Origin: an uncultured Saprospiraceae bacterium
Lineage (GTDB): Bacteria; Bacteroidota; Bacteroidia; Chitinophagales; Saprospiraceae
Assembly (NCBI GenBank): GCA_938001865.1
Contig: CALLAW010000044.1
Location: forward strand, 1-64,000
DNA length: 64,000 nt
Direction of reading: 5' to 3'
Each line of letters starts with the position of its first letter. Within the stretch, counting starts at the first letter, position 1. The notes below the pieces were generated by a model that worked only from the letters and a program-made list of their open reading frames with translations, searched no databases and was not told where the DNA came from. Below, piece after piece: positions 25,884-35,052 of this stretch. Both the position numbers and the translations under genes were made by a program.

Positions 25884-27389
25884 CTAAAAATCGAGATCCA
25901 TAGACTGGTCTTCATTAATCTTAGAAGAGGCCTTCATAAAGCTGAGTGCTTGACTCTCACTCTCGGCAAATGGATCAGTAACGATATCTCCAAAGGTATT
26001 GAATCCTCCTTGATATTCGACAAACTTTACGAAATCAGGAATAAAGCTGAGCTTCACTGTCTCTAGGGCACCATTTCTGTGCTTAGCGACGATGATTTCT
26101 GCGAGATTACCTGCTGGATCATCCTCGGTAAATCCGTAATAACTCGGTCTATAGATAAATGTCACGATATCGGCATCTTGCTCGATGGCTCCGGACTCCC
26201 TCAGATCAGAGAGCATTGGTCTCTTATCTCCTGATCTTGACTCTACTGCTCTAGAGAGTTGAGAGAGTGCTATTACTGGCACACTCATCTCCTTGGCTAG
26301 ACCTTTGAGAGCTCTTGAGATCATTGAGATTTCTTGTTCTCTGTTCCCGTTCTTGTTACTTGGCCCGGCAGACATGAGTTGGAGGTAATCGATGACTACG
26401 AGTTGGATATTATGTTTTTGTTTTAGCCTTCGGACCTTAGCTCTGAGTTCAAAGATATTGATAGATGGTGTATCATCTATGAATATTGGGAGATCAGAGA
26501 GCTTCTCTACAGCTTGCTGGAGTACTGGCCAATCTTGATCCTCTAACTTACCTGATCTGAGCTTACCCGAGTCGAGCTCGGACTCCATAGCGATCAGACG
26601 GGATGTGAGCTGCTTACCACTCATCTCTAGAGAGAATACGGCTACACCTTGACCATCTTCGGCTGCATTCTTAGCTAATGAGAGGGTAAATGCGGTCTTA
26701 CCCATACCTGGTCGGGCAGCTAAGATGATGAGATCTGACTGTTGCCAACCGTTAGTCAACTTATCTAGACCATCAAATCCTGTAGTCACACCAGTCAATC
26801 CATCTTCCTTCTTGGAGATCTCATCTATCTCGTCGAGTACTTGAGGAGCTAGGATGGATACCTTCTGGAATCCCGTATTGAGATTCTTATCGGTAATATC
26901 AAACAACTTGGACTCAGCCTCATCCATGAGCTCGAGCACATCCTTGGCATCTTCGAATGAGTCTCTAATCGTATCGGTAGAGATCCTGATGAGCTCACGT
27001 TGGATATACTTCTGTGTAAGTATCCTAGCGTGATACTCTACATTGGCTGCTGAGGCGATCTTCTCTGTCAACTGCACTAGATAGCTGATACCACCGATAT
27101 CTTCTATCTTCTGAGCCTTGATAAGTGCCTCTCTGACCGTAAGGATATCTATGGGCTTCTGGAAGTTATAGAGGGATTCCATGACGGCGTAGATCTCACT
27201 ATGTGCCTGTACATAGAATGTATCTGGTCTGAGGATTTCGGAGACGAGTGACATTGCGTCTTTGTCCATCATGACAGCACCAAGGACAGCCTCTTCGAGT
27301 TCGATTGCTTGAGGTTGGACCTTACCGTAGAGCATAGGATCTACATCTGTGAGGTTCTTCTTGTTGTCTTTGTATTGCTGCTTAGCCAT
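25884..27389 (-). CDS. dnaB: Replicative DNA helicase
   Basis: A hexameric 5'-3' helicase that unwinds DNA at the replication fork. The N-terminal helical domain (about 22-125) begins PQAIELEEAVLGAVMMD. A linker and a RecA-like motor follow, with Walker A AARPGMGKTAF, the FSLEMSGKQL segment, Walker B VVIDYLQLM, ALSQLSRAVE and SDLRESGAIEQDAD. The 501-residue length shows no intein. The C-terminal tail is acidic. A perfect DnaA box lies in its upstream region. Confidence 0.97.
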   Translation of the reverse strand: MAKQQYKDNKKNLTDVDPMLYGKVQPQAIELEEAVLGAVMMDKDAMSLVSEILRPDTFYVQAHSEIYAVMESLYNFQKPIDILTVREALIKAQKIEDIGGISYLVQLTEKIASAANVEYHARILTQKYIQRELIRISTDTIRDSFEDAKDVLELMDEAESKLFDITDKNLNTGFQKVSILAPQVLDEIDEISKKEDGLTGVTTGFDGLDKLTNGWQQSDLIILAARPGMGKTAFTLSLAKNAAEDGQGVAVFSLEMSGKQLTSRLIAMESELDSGKLRSGKLEDQDWPVLQQAVEKLSDLPIFIDDTPSINIFELRAKVRRLKQKHNIQLVVIDYLQLMSAGPSNKNGNREQEISMISRALKGLAKEMSVPVIALSQLSRAVESRSGDKRPMLSDLRESGAIEQDADIVTFIYRPSYYGFTEDDPAGNLAEIIVAKHRNGALETVKLSFIPDFVKFVEYQGGFNTFGDIVTDPFAESESQALSFMKASSKINEDQSMDLDF

Positions 27390-27527
27390 TGGATGGTATA
27401 ACGAATCTTAGTAATCAATCAATGTCAGATATTACAAAAAAGTTTCAATTGAATATCAGGTTGACGAAGTTACAAGATTTATCTTTCAATACATATTGAG
27501 AGATTCCACAACTTCACTTGGAAAACT

Positions 27528-27536
27528 TGTGGATAA
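27528..27536 (-). promoter_or_regulatory. Perfect DnaA box TTATCCACA upstream of dnaB
   Basis: The minus strand reads TTATCCACA, identical to the strong E. coli-type DnaA box, about 140 bases before dnaB. CCACAA (27506-27511) and TTGTGG (27527-27532) flank it as an inverted repeat. Only one clear box is present, so this is not by itself an origin. Confidence 0.4.
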
Positions 27537-27600
27537 TTTTACTTTGCGCTAATTCCCCTATTTGGCAAGCGACCAAGCCAATGTTTACGAGAGTATATTA

Positions 27601-27637
27601 ATCAAAAACAGGCCATACGAGAGTTGTATGACCTGTT
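27601..27637 (-). terminator. Rho-independent terminator of the coiled-coil protein gene
   Basis: AACAGGTCATAC pairs with GTATGGCCTGTT on the minus strand (11 of 12 positions) and is followed by TTTTTGAT. It sits 30 bases after the stop codon at 27667, closing the RprX/RprY-like operon. Confidence 0.88.
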
Positions 27638-27666
27638 AGTATCTTTTCGATTATGATATTTCGTAC

Positions 27667-28332
27667 TTATTTTACTCGGGTAGCATTGAGTTTTTCTTTG
27701 ACCATCTCTATGAGTCCTTGCTGCTCACTGATTGAGTTTTCTGCTGATTTCTGATCTTGCATATTGGTAATGATTGCATCTTCAGCCTCTGCGATTTTAT
27801 TCTCATATTCGGCAATCTGGTCATGGTATTTCTGATTTTCCTTTTTGAGTTTATCTAGAGATTTTTCTAGTGATTTGAGATTGCCTTCTTCAGCCTTGAG
27901 CTCGTCTTCTATGACAAGCGTCTTGGTCATAGCTTGATACTGCTCGAGCATACTATTGATATCTGCAATGACATCTGCTGAGTTACTAGAGTCTAGAAAC
28001 ACCATTCCATTATCAAAGAAGACTGATGTCCGTGTCATCCCATTGCCTTCTGCTACTTTCATGTAGAGATCAAGATTTTTGGATGATACTGTTGCCATCT
28101 TTGCACCTGTAGTCTCCCAAGTGTTAGATTTCCTATTGAACTTAGTCTTCTTGCTATATTGCTTGGCAAATGCTTTCCATGCCTCTTCGGCATGCTTAGC
28201 TGTGGCACCTTGATGCTCTATGACAAAGGCATTCTGAGTACCGAATGCTCCAGATACTTGCTGCTCAGTAATCTGAGAGTATCCTAGTACGCTAACGAAG
28301 AGTATCTGGGCTAATGTAATGAGAGATTTCAT
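27667..28332 (-). CDS. Exported coiled-coil protein of unknown function
   Basis: 221 residues from ATG 28332 (MKSLITLAQILFVSVLGYSQ), which gives a signal peptide; the ORF-track start adds 16 unlikely residues. The first half is a small alpha/beta domain (FGTQNAFVIEHQGATAKHAEEAWKAF). The second half is a long coiled coil (ELKAEEGNLKSLEKSLDKLKKENQKYHDQIAEYE). No enzyme motif. Proteins of this layout occur in many Bacteroidota. It is the last gene of the two-component operon and may be periplasmic. Confidence 0.75.
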   Translation of the reverse strand: MKSLITLAQILFVSVLGYSQITEQQVSGAFGTQNAFVIEHQGATAKHAEEAWKAFAKQYSKKTKFNRKSNTWETTGAKMATVSSKNLDLYMKVAEGNGMTRTSVFFDNGMVFLDSSNSADVIADINSMLEQYQAMTKTLVIEDELKAEEGNLKSLEKSLDKLKKENQKYHDQIAEYENKIAEAEDAIITNMQDQKSAENSISEQQGLIEMVKEKLNATRVK

Positions 28333-28414
28333 ATTGACATTTTCATGAAAAAATAAATTGAAGTTGATCACTCTTGGCATCGTCCACGTTGTGTAAGATG
28401 CTGACTGGATAGAG

Positions 28415-29143
28415 TTACTTCTCTACTAGCTCTACACTTCTATCGATGAGTCTAAATCCATTCCCGTGGATATTGACTATCTCCAAGTCTTTATCTTTAG
28501 CCAAGTACTTTCTGAGTTTCGTGACGAAGACATCCATGCTCCTTGCAGTGAAGTAATTATCTTCTCCCCAGATCTTAGTGAGTGCCACGCTTCTTGGGAG
28601 TACATCATTCTTATATACACAGAATAGTCTGAGCAGATGTGCTTCTTTTGGCGACAGCTTATCTAACTCTTTGGTCGTACTTGGGTTGAAAGTTAACTCT
28701 CTCAATGGGTAATTGAAGTGGAAGTTACCTAGCTCAAATTCTTTGATGTCCTCGCTAGGATCAGCCTTCTTACCTGATCGTTTGAGGATTGCGTAGACTC
28801 TGAGTAAGAGCTCCTCTGAGTTGAATGGCTTAGTGATATAGTCATCTGCTCCTATCCTGAATCCTTCGACGATATCTTCTTTGAGAGTCTTAGCTGTCAA
28901 GAAGATGATTGGCACTTCAGAGTCAATATCTCTGACTTCTTTAGCGAGAGTAAATCCATCCTTCTTAGGCATCATGACGTCAAAGATGCAGAGGTCATAT
29001 TTGCTCTTTTTGAATGTCTCTAGGCCTTGCTCACCATCAGTAGCCAGGGTGATATCAAAGTCGTTCATTTCAAGATATGATTTCAATACATCTCCAAAAT
29101 TTCGATCATCTTCGACTAAAAGAATTTTTTGTGAATTTGTCAT
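28415..29143 (-). CDS. rprY: OmpR-family response regulator (RprY-like)
   Basis: A DNA-binding response regulator of 242 residues. The receiver (1-120) has the acidic pair in LVEDDRNF, the phospho-acceptor Asp in CIFDVMMP, Thr in FLTAK and Lys in YITKPF, so it is fully competent. The C-terminal winged helix (about 140-235) ends TKLRKYLAKDKDLEIVNIHGNGFRLI. It lies 78 bases after its cognate kinase. The pair has the architecture and phylum association of RprX/RprY, but orthology is inferred. Confidence 0.88.
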   Translation of the reverse strand: MTNSQKILLVEDDRNFGDVLKSYLEMNDFDITLATDGEQGLETFKKSKYDLCIFDVMMPKKDGFTLAKEVRDIDSEVPIIFLTAKTLKEDIVEGFRIGADDYITKPFNSEELLLRVYAILKRSGKKADPSEDIKEFELGNFHFNYPLRELTFNPSTTKELDKLSPKEAHLLRLFCVYKNDVLPRSVALTKIWGEDNYFTARSMDVFVTKLRKYLAKDKDLEIVNIHGNGFRLIDRSVELVEK

Positions 29144-29221
29144 GAGAAATAAATATTATTAAATATTGGGGTTATTACAAGAGTTAAAATTTAAACTTAC
29201 TTACTATTATGATGTTAAAAT

Positions 29222-30658
29222 CTACCTTTGGTCACTTTGATTGAGAGGAATTTTTAAAATAAATGTACTTCCTTTTCCTAACTCACTTTTGACATCGATC
29301 GTTCCGTTGTGTGCATCTACGAGAGCTTTGACATAACTTAGCCCTAACCCGAATCCCTTCACATCATGTCGATTACCTGTATGTACTCGATAGAACTTAT
29401 CGAATATGTGCTTGATAGATTCCTTGCTCATTCCGATTCCATTGTCTTGGACTGAGACCTCGATCGACTTACCTACATTACGAGTACTTACGTTGATTCG
29501 AGGCTTTTCGGACGAATATTTTTCTGCATTGTCAAGTAAGTTATGAATAATATTGGAGAGATGGTTCTGATCTCCATCAATCTCTGCAATGCCTGCTGAG
29601 AGATTAGTCGTGATAGTACCCTCTTTGAGTTCGACTTTGAGTCTTGAGTTTTCGACGGCACTCATTATTGTTTGATGGACATTTACTCTGACGAGATTGA
29701 GATCAAACTCCCTCTTATCGATCCTCGCCATCTGCAATACTTTCTCTACTTGATTGAGCATCCGAGTATTCTCTTGCTTTATGATCCCTGTAAATCTCTT
29801 AATCTTCTCTTCGTTACTTATAATAGTAGGACTGAGGATAGAGTCTGAGGCTAAAGAGATCGTAGCGATAGGCGTCTTGAACTCATGTGTCATATTATTG
29901 ATAAAGTCTGTCTTCATCTCAGAGACTTTCTTCTGTCGGAAGACTACGATCATGGTGTAGATAAAGCAAAATGCAATCATGGCCGTAAAGAGTAATGAAA
30001 ACACCAGTGGCAATACTATAGATGACAAGATAAATGACCTCTTGGAAGGAAAGTTGATTTTCAGTGCTCCTACCTCCAACTCTGGAGTATCGAAGAGTTG
30101 GATACTATATGGAGTGTTGTACAGGATATTGTCATAGTCGGTCTCAGTGTCAGAGGAGGCACCGACGCCAACAGTTGCCACAAAGTTACCATTGAGAGAT
30201 GTGAAGTCAGCATCTCTCATAGAGTAGACACCGTAATCATAGTCAAGTATCAGTCCCCTACTGCCAAAGGCTTGCTTGATGTACCCATCGAGTTTTTCTA
30301 AATCTATGTCCTTGAGCTTTGCCTCTGGATCTAGCAGATATGGCATACTCGAGAGTTCATAATTTCTCAGACCTGCTGACCATCCTTCTTTGGGTTTTTT
30401 GAGGTACTTATCTATGGCATCATTCCCTTCTTTGCTGAAGAGCTTGCCATTCCTATTCTTCATGATCTCGAGGGTGACGGTTTCGGCATCATCTTCGAGG
30501 CGATTCTTGACCTCACCAAGTGCCTCATACACCTTGATGTCAAACTTATTGTCATCGAGCTTGAACTGCCACTTGAGATAGAGCAGCTGTATCGCTGCAA
30601 TACCAATCATCGCTGCTCCCATCAATCCAATAATTATCCAAACTGCCCTTTTACTCAT
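29222..30658 (-). CDS. rprX: Sensor histidine kinase (RprX-like)
   Basis: A membrane kinase of 478 residues. TM1 is at about 6-26 and TM2 at 212-238, with a long periplasmic sensor between them. HisKA contains MTHEFKTPIATISLASDSI, and the ATPase domain has NLLDNAEKYSS, VQDNGIGM and KGFGLGLSYVKALV. It sits directly upstream of the OmpR-type regulator, so the two form a two-component system. The stimulus is unknown. Confidence 0.9.
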   Translation of the reverse strand: MSKRAVWIIIGLMGAAMIGIAAIQLLYLKWQFKLDDNKFDIKVYEALGEVKNRLEDDAETVTLEIMKNRNGKLFSKEGNDAIDKYLKKPKEGWSAGLRNYELSSMPYLLDPEAKLKDIDLEKLDGYIKQAFGSRGLILDYDYGVYSMRDADFTSLNGNFVATVGVGASSDTETDYDNILYNTPYSIQLFDTPELEVGALKINFPSKRSFILSSIVLPLVFSLLFTAMIAFCFIYTMIVVFRQKKVSEMKTDFINNMTHEFKTPIATISLASDSILSPTIISNEEKIKRFTGIIKQENTRMLNQVEKVLQMARIDKREFDLNLVRVNVHQTIMSAVENSRLKVELKEGTITTNLSAGIAEIDGDQNHLSNIIHNLLDNAEKYSSEKPRINVSTRNVGKSIEVSVQDNGIGMSKESIKHIFDKFYRVHTGNRHDVKGFGLGLSYVKALVDAHNGTIDVKSELGKGSTFILKIPLNQSDQR

Positions 30659-30815
30659 AGTGAATTATCTGTAAAGAGAAACATAAAACTTGAAAGATTG
30701 GGTCTCAATCAACATCAATTTAATCCTAAATTAACTCAATAGATGGATAAGCTATAAATTTCTAGTTATATTTAGTTAATCTAAGGTGCCTCTAATTAAA
30801 AAAAATCTTCAAACT

Positions 30816-32219
30816 ATGTACTACCGTCTCATAGGTGCTATCCTTCTCCTCCCATTCTTTGGTCATAGCCAAATCAACACTTGCGGCAATCTCATGTTAG
30901 AGTCAAGTCTAGAGCATCGATATGAGGGATATCGCGATGCTGTAATCAACACTCTCACAGATGTCAAAGAGAGTACATCACTCCGAGATGGAGATACCTT
31001 GACTATCCCAGTAGTCGTCCACTTAATCTATAATGCTGACGCAGAAAATCTCTCGGATCAGCTCATATTAGACCAGATAGCAGTACTCAATCAAGACTTC
31101 TCTAGGACCAATCCAGATGTAAGTAATACAAGAGATATCTTCAGTGATGTGGCTGGGACTGCTCACATCCAATTTGAGCTGGCGGGGATAGATCCAGATG
31201 GCCAACCTACTCCTGGTATTACTCGCAGACAGACGAGTGTCTCTTCATTTATTGAGTTTGACTTTGCTGTATATCTCCAGGCATTGGTTGATTGTGGTGT
31301 CGATATCTTTGATCCCGAATCTATCGCAGACAATATCGACTGTATCACGGAACGCCTCGACATCCTAGAGTTAGACAAGATGAAGAGTCAGTCAACCGGT
31401 GGCACAGATCCATGGGATGTCAACAAATATCTCAATATCTGGATCTGCAATATGTCGATCGATCTTGGCGGTAATCAGACGCCATTTATCCTCGGCTTCG
31501 CTTATCCGCCAATGAATGCTCCTAACTGGCCCTCCGATCAGCTCCCTGATGACTATGCAGCCGTGGACGGAGTTGTGCTTCACTATGAAGCTGTCGGACC
31601 CAATAATCCAGCTGCTGGGCAGCTCGCTATGACCAATAACAGAGGAAGGACAGCTACTCACGAAGTCGGTCACTATCTCGGACTTAGACACATCTGGGGT
31701 GATGGAGACTGCAGCATGGATGACTTCATGAGTGATACTCCTCCCGCTGGGACCAACTCTCAATCAGATGATATCCAGAATCTCCCAACATGTGAGGAAC
31801 TCCAACAGAAAGACAGTTGTACCGATGATGCTCTGCCTGACATGATAGAGAACTATATGGACTACAGTATCGAATCTTGTCAAAACATGTTTACCAATGA
31901 ACAAGTAACACTGATGAGACAGATGCTACTCGGACCTCGATCATCCCTACTAGAGAGCAATGTACTCACAGATACACCTGACATCCAAGATGAGACGCTT
32001 ACTCTTTACCCAACACTGACGAGTGGCATCATCAACATCAGTAAACTACCAGATACCAATCTCTCGTATCAAGTACTCGGAGTAAATGGTGTGACACATC
32101 TCATCAATACCGACCTAAGACATCCAGTAATTGACATTAGTGCTCTTGACCCAGGCATCTACTTTGTCAGAGTCACAATCGGTCAGCAAAGTACTCTGAC
32201 TAGAGTAGTGAAGTATTAG
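30816..32219 (+). CDS. Secreted M43-family (pappalysin-like) zinc metalloprotease with T9SS sorting domain
   Basis: ATG 30816 (MYYRLIGAILLLPFFGHSQ) gives a signal peptide; the ORF-track start is an upstream GTG. Catalytic motif HEVGHYLGLRH is at residues 282-292, with a Met-turn in ENYMDYS. The C-terminus (about 395-467: YPTLTSGIINIS ... ISALDPGIYFVRV ... RVVKY) is a type A T9SS sorting domain, so the protein is exported and surface-attached or released. A stretch of about 45 residues with two cysteines (around 146-190) is inserted in a loop that is short in relatives I know. The gene is monocistronic and divergent from the kinase gene. Confidence 0.92.
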   Translation: MYYRLIGAILLLPFFGHSQINTCGNLMLESSLEHRYEGYRDAVINTLTDVKESTSLRDGDTLTIPVVVHLIYNADAENLSDQLILDQIAVLNQDFSRTNPDVSNTRDIFSDVAGTAHIQFELAGIDPDGQPTPGITRRQTSVSSFIEFDFAVYLQALVDCGVDIFDPESIADNIDCITERLDILELDKMKSQSTGGTDPWDVNKYLNIWICNMSIDLGGNQTPFILGFAYPPMNAPNWPSDQLPDDYAAVDGVVLHYEAVGPNNPAAGQLAMTNNRGRTATHEVGHYLGLRHIWGDGDCSMDDFMSDTPPAGTNSQSDDIQNLPTCEELQQKDSCTDDALPDMIENYMDYSIESCQNMFTNEQVTLMRQMLLGPRSSLLESNVLTDTPDIQDETLTLYPTLTSGIINISKLPDTNLSYQVLGVNGVTHLINTDLRHPVIDISALDPGIYFVRVTIGQQSTLTRVVKY

Positions 32220-32321
32220 CAAGGAGTACACAGCATGTGGATTCTCTTTTTAATGAAGCAGCAGAAATGACTTTTTCGCCGTATTGTGATCTCAATATTA
32301 TGTAAGTGGGTACTAATCTCC

Positions 32322-32329
32322 TAGATTTG
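32322..32329 (+). promoter_or_regulatory. -7 element TAGATTTG of the DUF2490/VTC/DUF4956 operon
   Basis: An exact TAnnTTTG match 29 bases before the ATG of the DUF2490 gene. No matching -33 TTG. Confidence 0.4.
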
Positions 32330-32358
32330 GAGTTTATTCCTTCTAAATCCTCATACTT

Positions 32359-33021
32359 ATGCATCGGATAATTCTGTTATTGATCTTCTCATTTGGCATC
32401 AGCCTATCGATCATCTCGGGACAGACGACTACACCATTCCAGACCTGGTCGGTTGTAGAGTTGGGGTATGACCTTGGTAAGATTGACTTAGAATCCAATT
32501 ATCAACTCAGACACTCATATGAGGAGCAAGCATTACTCGAGAGACACTTTGGTGAGATAGGCATCTCTTATAAGGTATTGAAAGAGCTCAAGGTAGGGAG
32601 TGTACTCAGGATAGGTAAGGACAGACGTAAGGATGAGTTCAATCCATTCAATAGGATCGCTATCTACTCTCAATATGCACATGACGTCAGTCGATTGACT
32701 CTCAAGTACAAAGTCCAATGGCAACATCAAACGAAGACAGTCAAAGAGGAAGACAGAATCACCGATAAACTCAGGATTAAAGTCACATCAGAGTATAATA
32801 TCAGGAAGTGGAAATTTGACCCAGTCTTCGCAGTAGAGTACTTTATTGCCAATCCCCGGATGACAGGATATGCCGGCGAGAAGTTTAGGTGTACGCTTGG
32901 TACAGAAAGAGAAATTGTCAAAAACCTCGTAATAAAAGGAGCTTACCGCATGGAGTTTGGTACAGCAGCAGATGTCACTAACCTTGCGATAGCACAGTTG
33001 GAGCTCAGCTATTCATTCTGA
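32359..33021 (+). CDS. DUF2490 outer-membrane beta-barrel protein
   Basis: 220 residues. A signal peptide (to about residue 21, IISGQ) is followed by a beta-rich barrel with FQTWSVVELGYDLGKIDLESNYQLRH, the DUF2490 opening, and a C-terminal strand ending LELSYSF, typical of outer-membrane insertion. Function unknown. It is the first gene of a unit with the VTC-domain and DUF4956 genes (20 bases apart), a combination that suggests a cell-envelope role in the same process. Confidence 0.8.
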   Translation: MHRIILLLIFSFGISLSIISGQTTTPFQTWSVVELGYDLGKIDLESNYQLRHSYEEQALLERHFGEIGISYKVLKELKVGSVLRIGKDRRKDEFNPFNRIAIYSQYAHDVSRLTLKYKVQWQHQTKTVKEEDRITDKLRIKVTSEYNIRKWKFDPVFAVEYFIANPRMTGYAGEKFRCTLGTEREIVKNLVIKGAYRMEFGTAADVTNLAIAQLELSYSF

Positions 33022-33041
33022 CAGAGAGAGTACTCATCGAG

Positions 33042-33818
33042 ATGAAAGAGAGCAATCACAATATCGTTACAACCCTAAGTCACCTCAAGCCTATATCGCT
33101 TGAAGAGATGAATGCAGTGGCTCTAATGAAGCGATTGGATTCGAAGTTTATCCTGTCAGTGGACCGATTGCCTACATTGCTCCATCGCATCAAAGATGAT
33201 TATGCATTACTCACCATCAATGACGATAATATCTTTGATTATCGGACTACCTACTATGATACTGATGTCCTAGAGACATATACAGACCACTTGCGTGGAA
33301 AGTCTGCACGCCACAAAGTGAGAATCCGAGAATATACTAATACAGAGGTGTGCTACTTCGAAGTCAAAAAAAAACAAAACAATGGTGTCACAGATAAGGT
33401 GAGAATAAAGACCCAAATCATCAACTCAAAGTTAACACCTGAGCAAAGAGAATTCTTTGACAATCACTTACAAGACGCATCGAGTGACCAGTACAGTAAG
33501 GTCTTGACTAATACATTCAATAGAATCACGCTTGCTAATCCAGGTAATCAAGAGAGGGTTACGATAGACTACAATCTCAGCTTCAGTGATGACTTACAGA
33601 CGAGGACATTTGACAATCTCTGTATCATCGAGATCAAACAACCGCGAATCAATCGATTGACAGCCATATTTTTGGGACTCAAATTAATGCAAATTAGACC
33701 TTTGCGAATCAGCAAATACTGCCTTGGAGTCTCTGCTCTCAAAGATGTGAAATCCAATCTATTCAAACCAAAACTCCGAACAATCAACAAAACAATACAC
33801 ACTTATGGAACTGTTTGA
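33042..33818 (+). CDS. VTC-domain protein, putative polyphosphate polymerase
   Basis: A 258-residue soluble protein of the CYTH/triphosphate-tunnel superfamily, VTC branch. It starts with the family's conserved LMKRLDSKFIL lysine/arginine region. The tunnel residues RIREY and the ExKxK-type FEVKKKQNNGVTDKVRIKT follow, and a late acidic CIIEIKQPR. Yeast Vtc4 makes polyphosphate from ATP with these residues; bacterial homologues are annotated as polyphosphate polymerases by similarity only. It overlaps the DUF4956 gene by 14 bases. Confidence 0.82.
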   Translation: MKESNHNIVTTLSHLKPISLEEMNAVALMKRLDSKFILSVDRLPTLLHRIKDDYALLTINDDNIFDYRTTYYDTDVLETYTDHLRGKSARHKVRIREYTNTEVCYFEVKKKQNNGVTDKVRIKTQIINSKLTPEQREFFDNHLQDASSDQYSKVLTNTFNRITLANPGNQERVTIDYNLSFSDDLQTRTFDNLCIIEIKQPRINRLTAIFLGLKLMQIRPLRISKYCLGVSALKDVKSNLFKPKLRTINKTIHTYGTV

Positions 33819-34434
33819 AATACCTCTATATGATGATGACTTTATCAAGTTGTCGTTCAGATATCTTATCAATTTCATCTTTTCGTTTATACTGATTAGA
33901 GGGATCTACTATCCTACTTCTAAGCGTAAGGACTACCTATTCACCTACTTTATGATAAGTACTGTAGTGTTCCTGATCTGTTTCACTCTCAAAAAGTTTG
34001 AATTAGGTCTAGGCATGGCACTCGGCCTCTTTGCCATCTTTGGCATCCTAAGATATCGGACTGATACGATCCCTATCAAAGAGATGACCTATCTCTTCGT
34101 CGTCATAGGCATGGCAGTGATCAATGCCCTAGCGAATAAGAAGATGAGCATAGCAGAGGTCGTATTGGCCAATACGCTTCTCCTCACCATAGGCTATATC
34201 TTAGAGAAGGTATGGCTACTCAAGCATGAGACAAGAAAAAACATCCTCTATGATCGGATAGAGTATATCAAACCTGAGCACTATGATGCTCTCAAGACAG
34301 ACTTAGAGTCTCGGACTGGTCTAGTCATCAATAGAATAGAGGTGGGGAAGTTAGACCTCCTAAGAGATACAGCTAATGTAAGGATATACTATTATGATCA
34401 CGATCAACTCAGAAATTACGAAGAGAGAGTGTAA
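33805..34434 (+). CDS. DUF4956 membrane protein
   Basis: 209 residues with four helices in the first 130 residues (about 20-35, 48-66, 72-88, 98-140) and a C-terminal cytoplasmic domain (from YDRIEYIKPEHYDAL). DUF4956 proteins are regularly encoded next to VTC-domain genes. Its start overlaps the VTC gene by 14 bases. A plausible but unproven role is a membrane channel or anchor for polyphosphate made by the VTC protein. Confidence 0.82.
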   Translation: MELFEIPLYDDDFIKLSFRYLINFIFSFILIRGIYYPTSKRKDYLFTYFMISTVVFLICFTLKKFELGLGMALGLFAIFGILRYRTDTIPIKEMTYLFVVIGMAVINALANKKMSIAEVVLANTLLLTIGYILEKVWLLKHETRKNILYDRIEYIKPEHYDALKTDLESRTGLVINRIEVGKLDLLRDTANVRIYYYDHDQLRNYEERV

Positions 34435-34487
34435 TCTACCACTACTTACACTGTGAAGACTAGGTATCTCTGGGTGATGGGAAGTGA

Positions 34488-35015
34488 GTATTATCTGTTG
34501 ATATTGGGGATAATTGTATTGTTAGAGGTAAGCAAGAATCCCTGAATCACAGTCGAACGAATAAAATCTATCAAAGGAAAGAATCACTAAAACTTGTATT
34601 CAAAAGAGACTTTATCGATAACGTTCCAATATTATATAATGCAAAGTTTATATATCCTACTCCAAAAGATGGGAAGGACAACATGGGGATATTATTTAAC
34701 CACTTAACGACGACTATTACTGATAGAAAAACTCGAAAACGTGAGTATGATAATGATAGAAGTCAAAGATTACATTGGCTTAAGTTTCATATCAATAAAG
34801 GTAAAAATGACAATGTGTTAGCTTTTTCAGTCAAAGAGCCAGAAGGTATTAGAACCTATATTTATGACATTGATGAATTGTATGTGATTATACTTGAACC
34901 ACTATGGAAAGTTGCAGCTTATTATCTCTTAACAGCTTACTATCTGAGAGGTAAAGATGTAAAAAGAAATAAAATTCTAAAAAAATACAAAAGAAGGCTT
35001 AGTGATTTGGTATAA
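34488..35015 (+). pseudogene. 5'-truncated PBECR-like nuclease-domain gene
   Basis: The ORF track gives ATG 34683 (110 aa), but the open frame extends back to the stop at 34485 and is homologous-looking throughout: FKRDFIDNVPILYNAKF, then ILFNHLTT, RSQRLHWLKFHI, FSVKEPEGIRTYIYD, YYLLTAYYLRGKD and KRNKILKKYKRRL. These blocks resemble the phage Barnase-EndoU-ColicinE5/D-RelE-like (PBECR) nuclease families as I remember them. No start codon precedes the first conserved block, so the 5' end is probably lost. A hairpin terminator follows at once. The AT-rich composition differs from its neighbours. Confidence 0.5.
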
Positions 35016-35017
35016 AT

Positions 35018-35052
35018 GCAAAAAACGCAGAACATCTTGGTTTGCGTTTTTC
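35018..35052 (+). terminator. Intrinsic terminator after the PBECR-like gene
   Basis: AAAAACGCA (35021-35029) pairs with TGCGTTTTT (35043-35051), giving a 9-bp stem with a T-run on the 3' arm. It begins six bases after the stop codon. Confidence 0.75.

Noticed and set aside
27390-27600. Replication origin upstream of dnaB
   Set aside because: Only one good DnaA box and no clear AT-rich repeat array or flanking origin genes.
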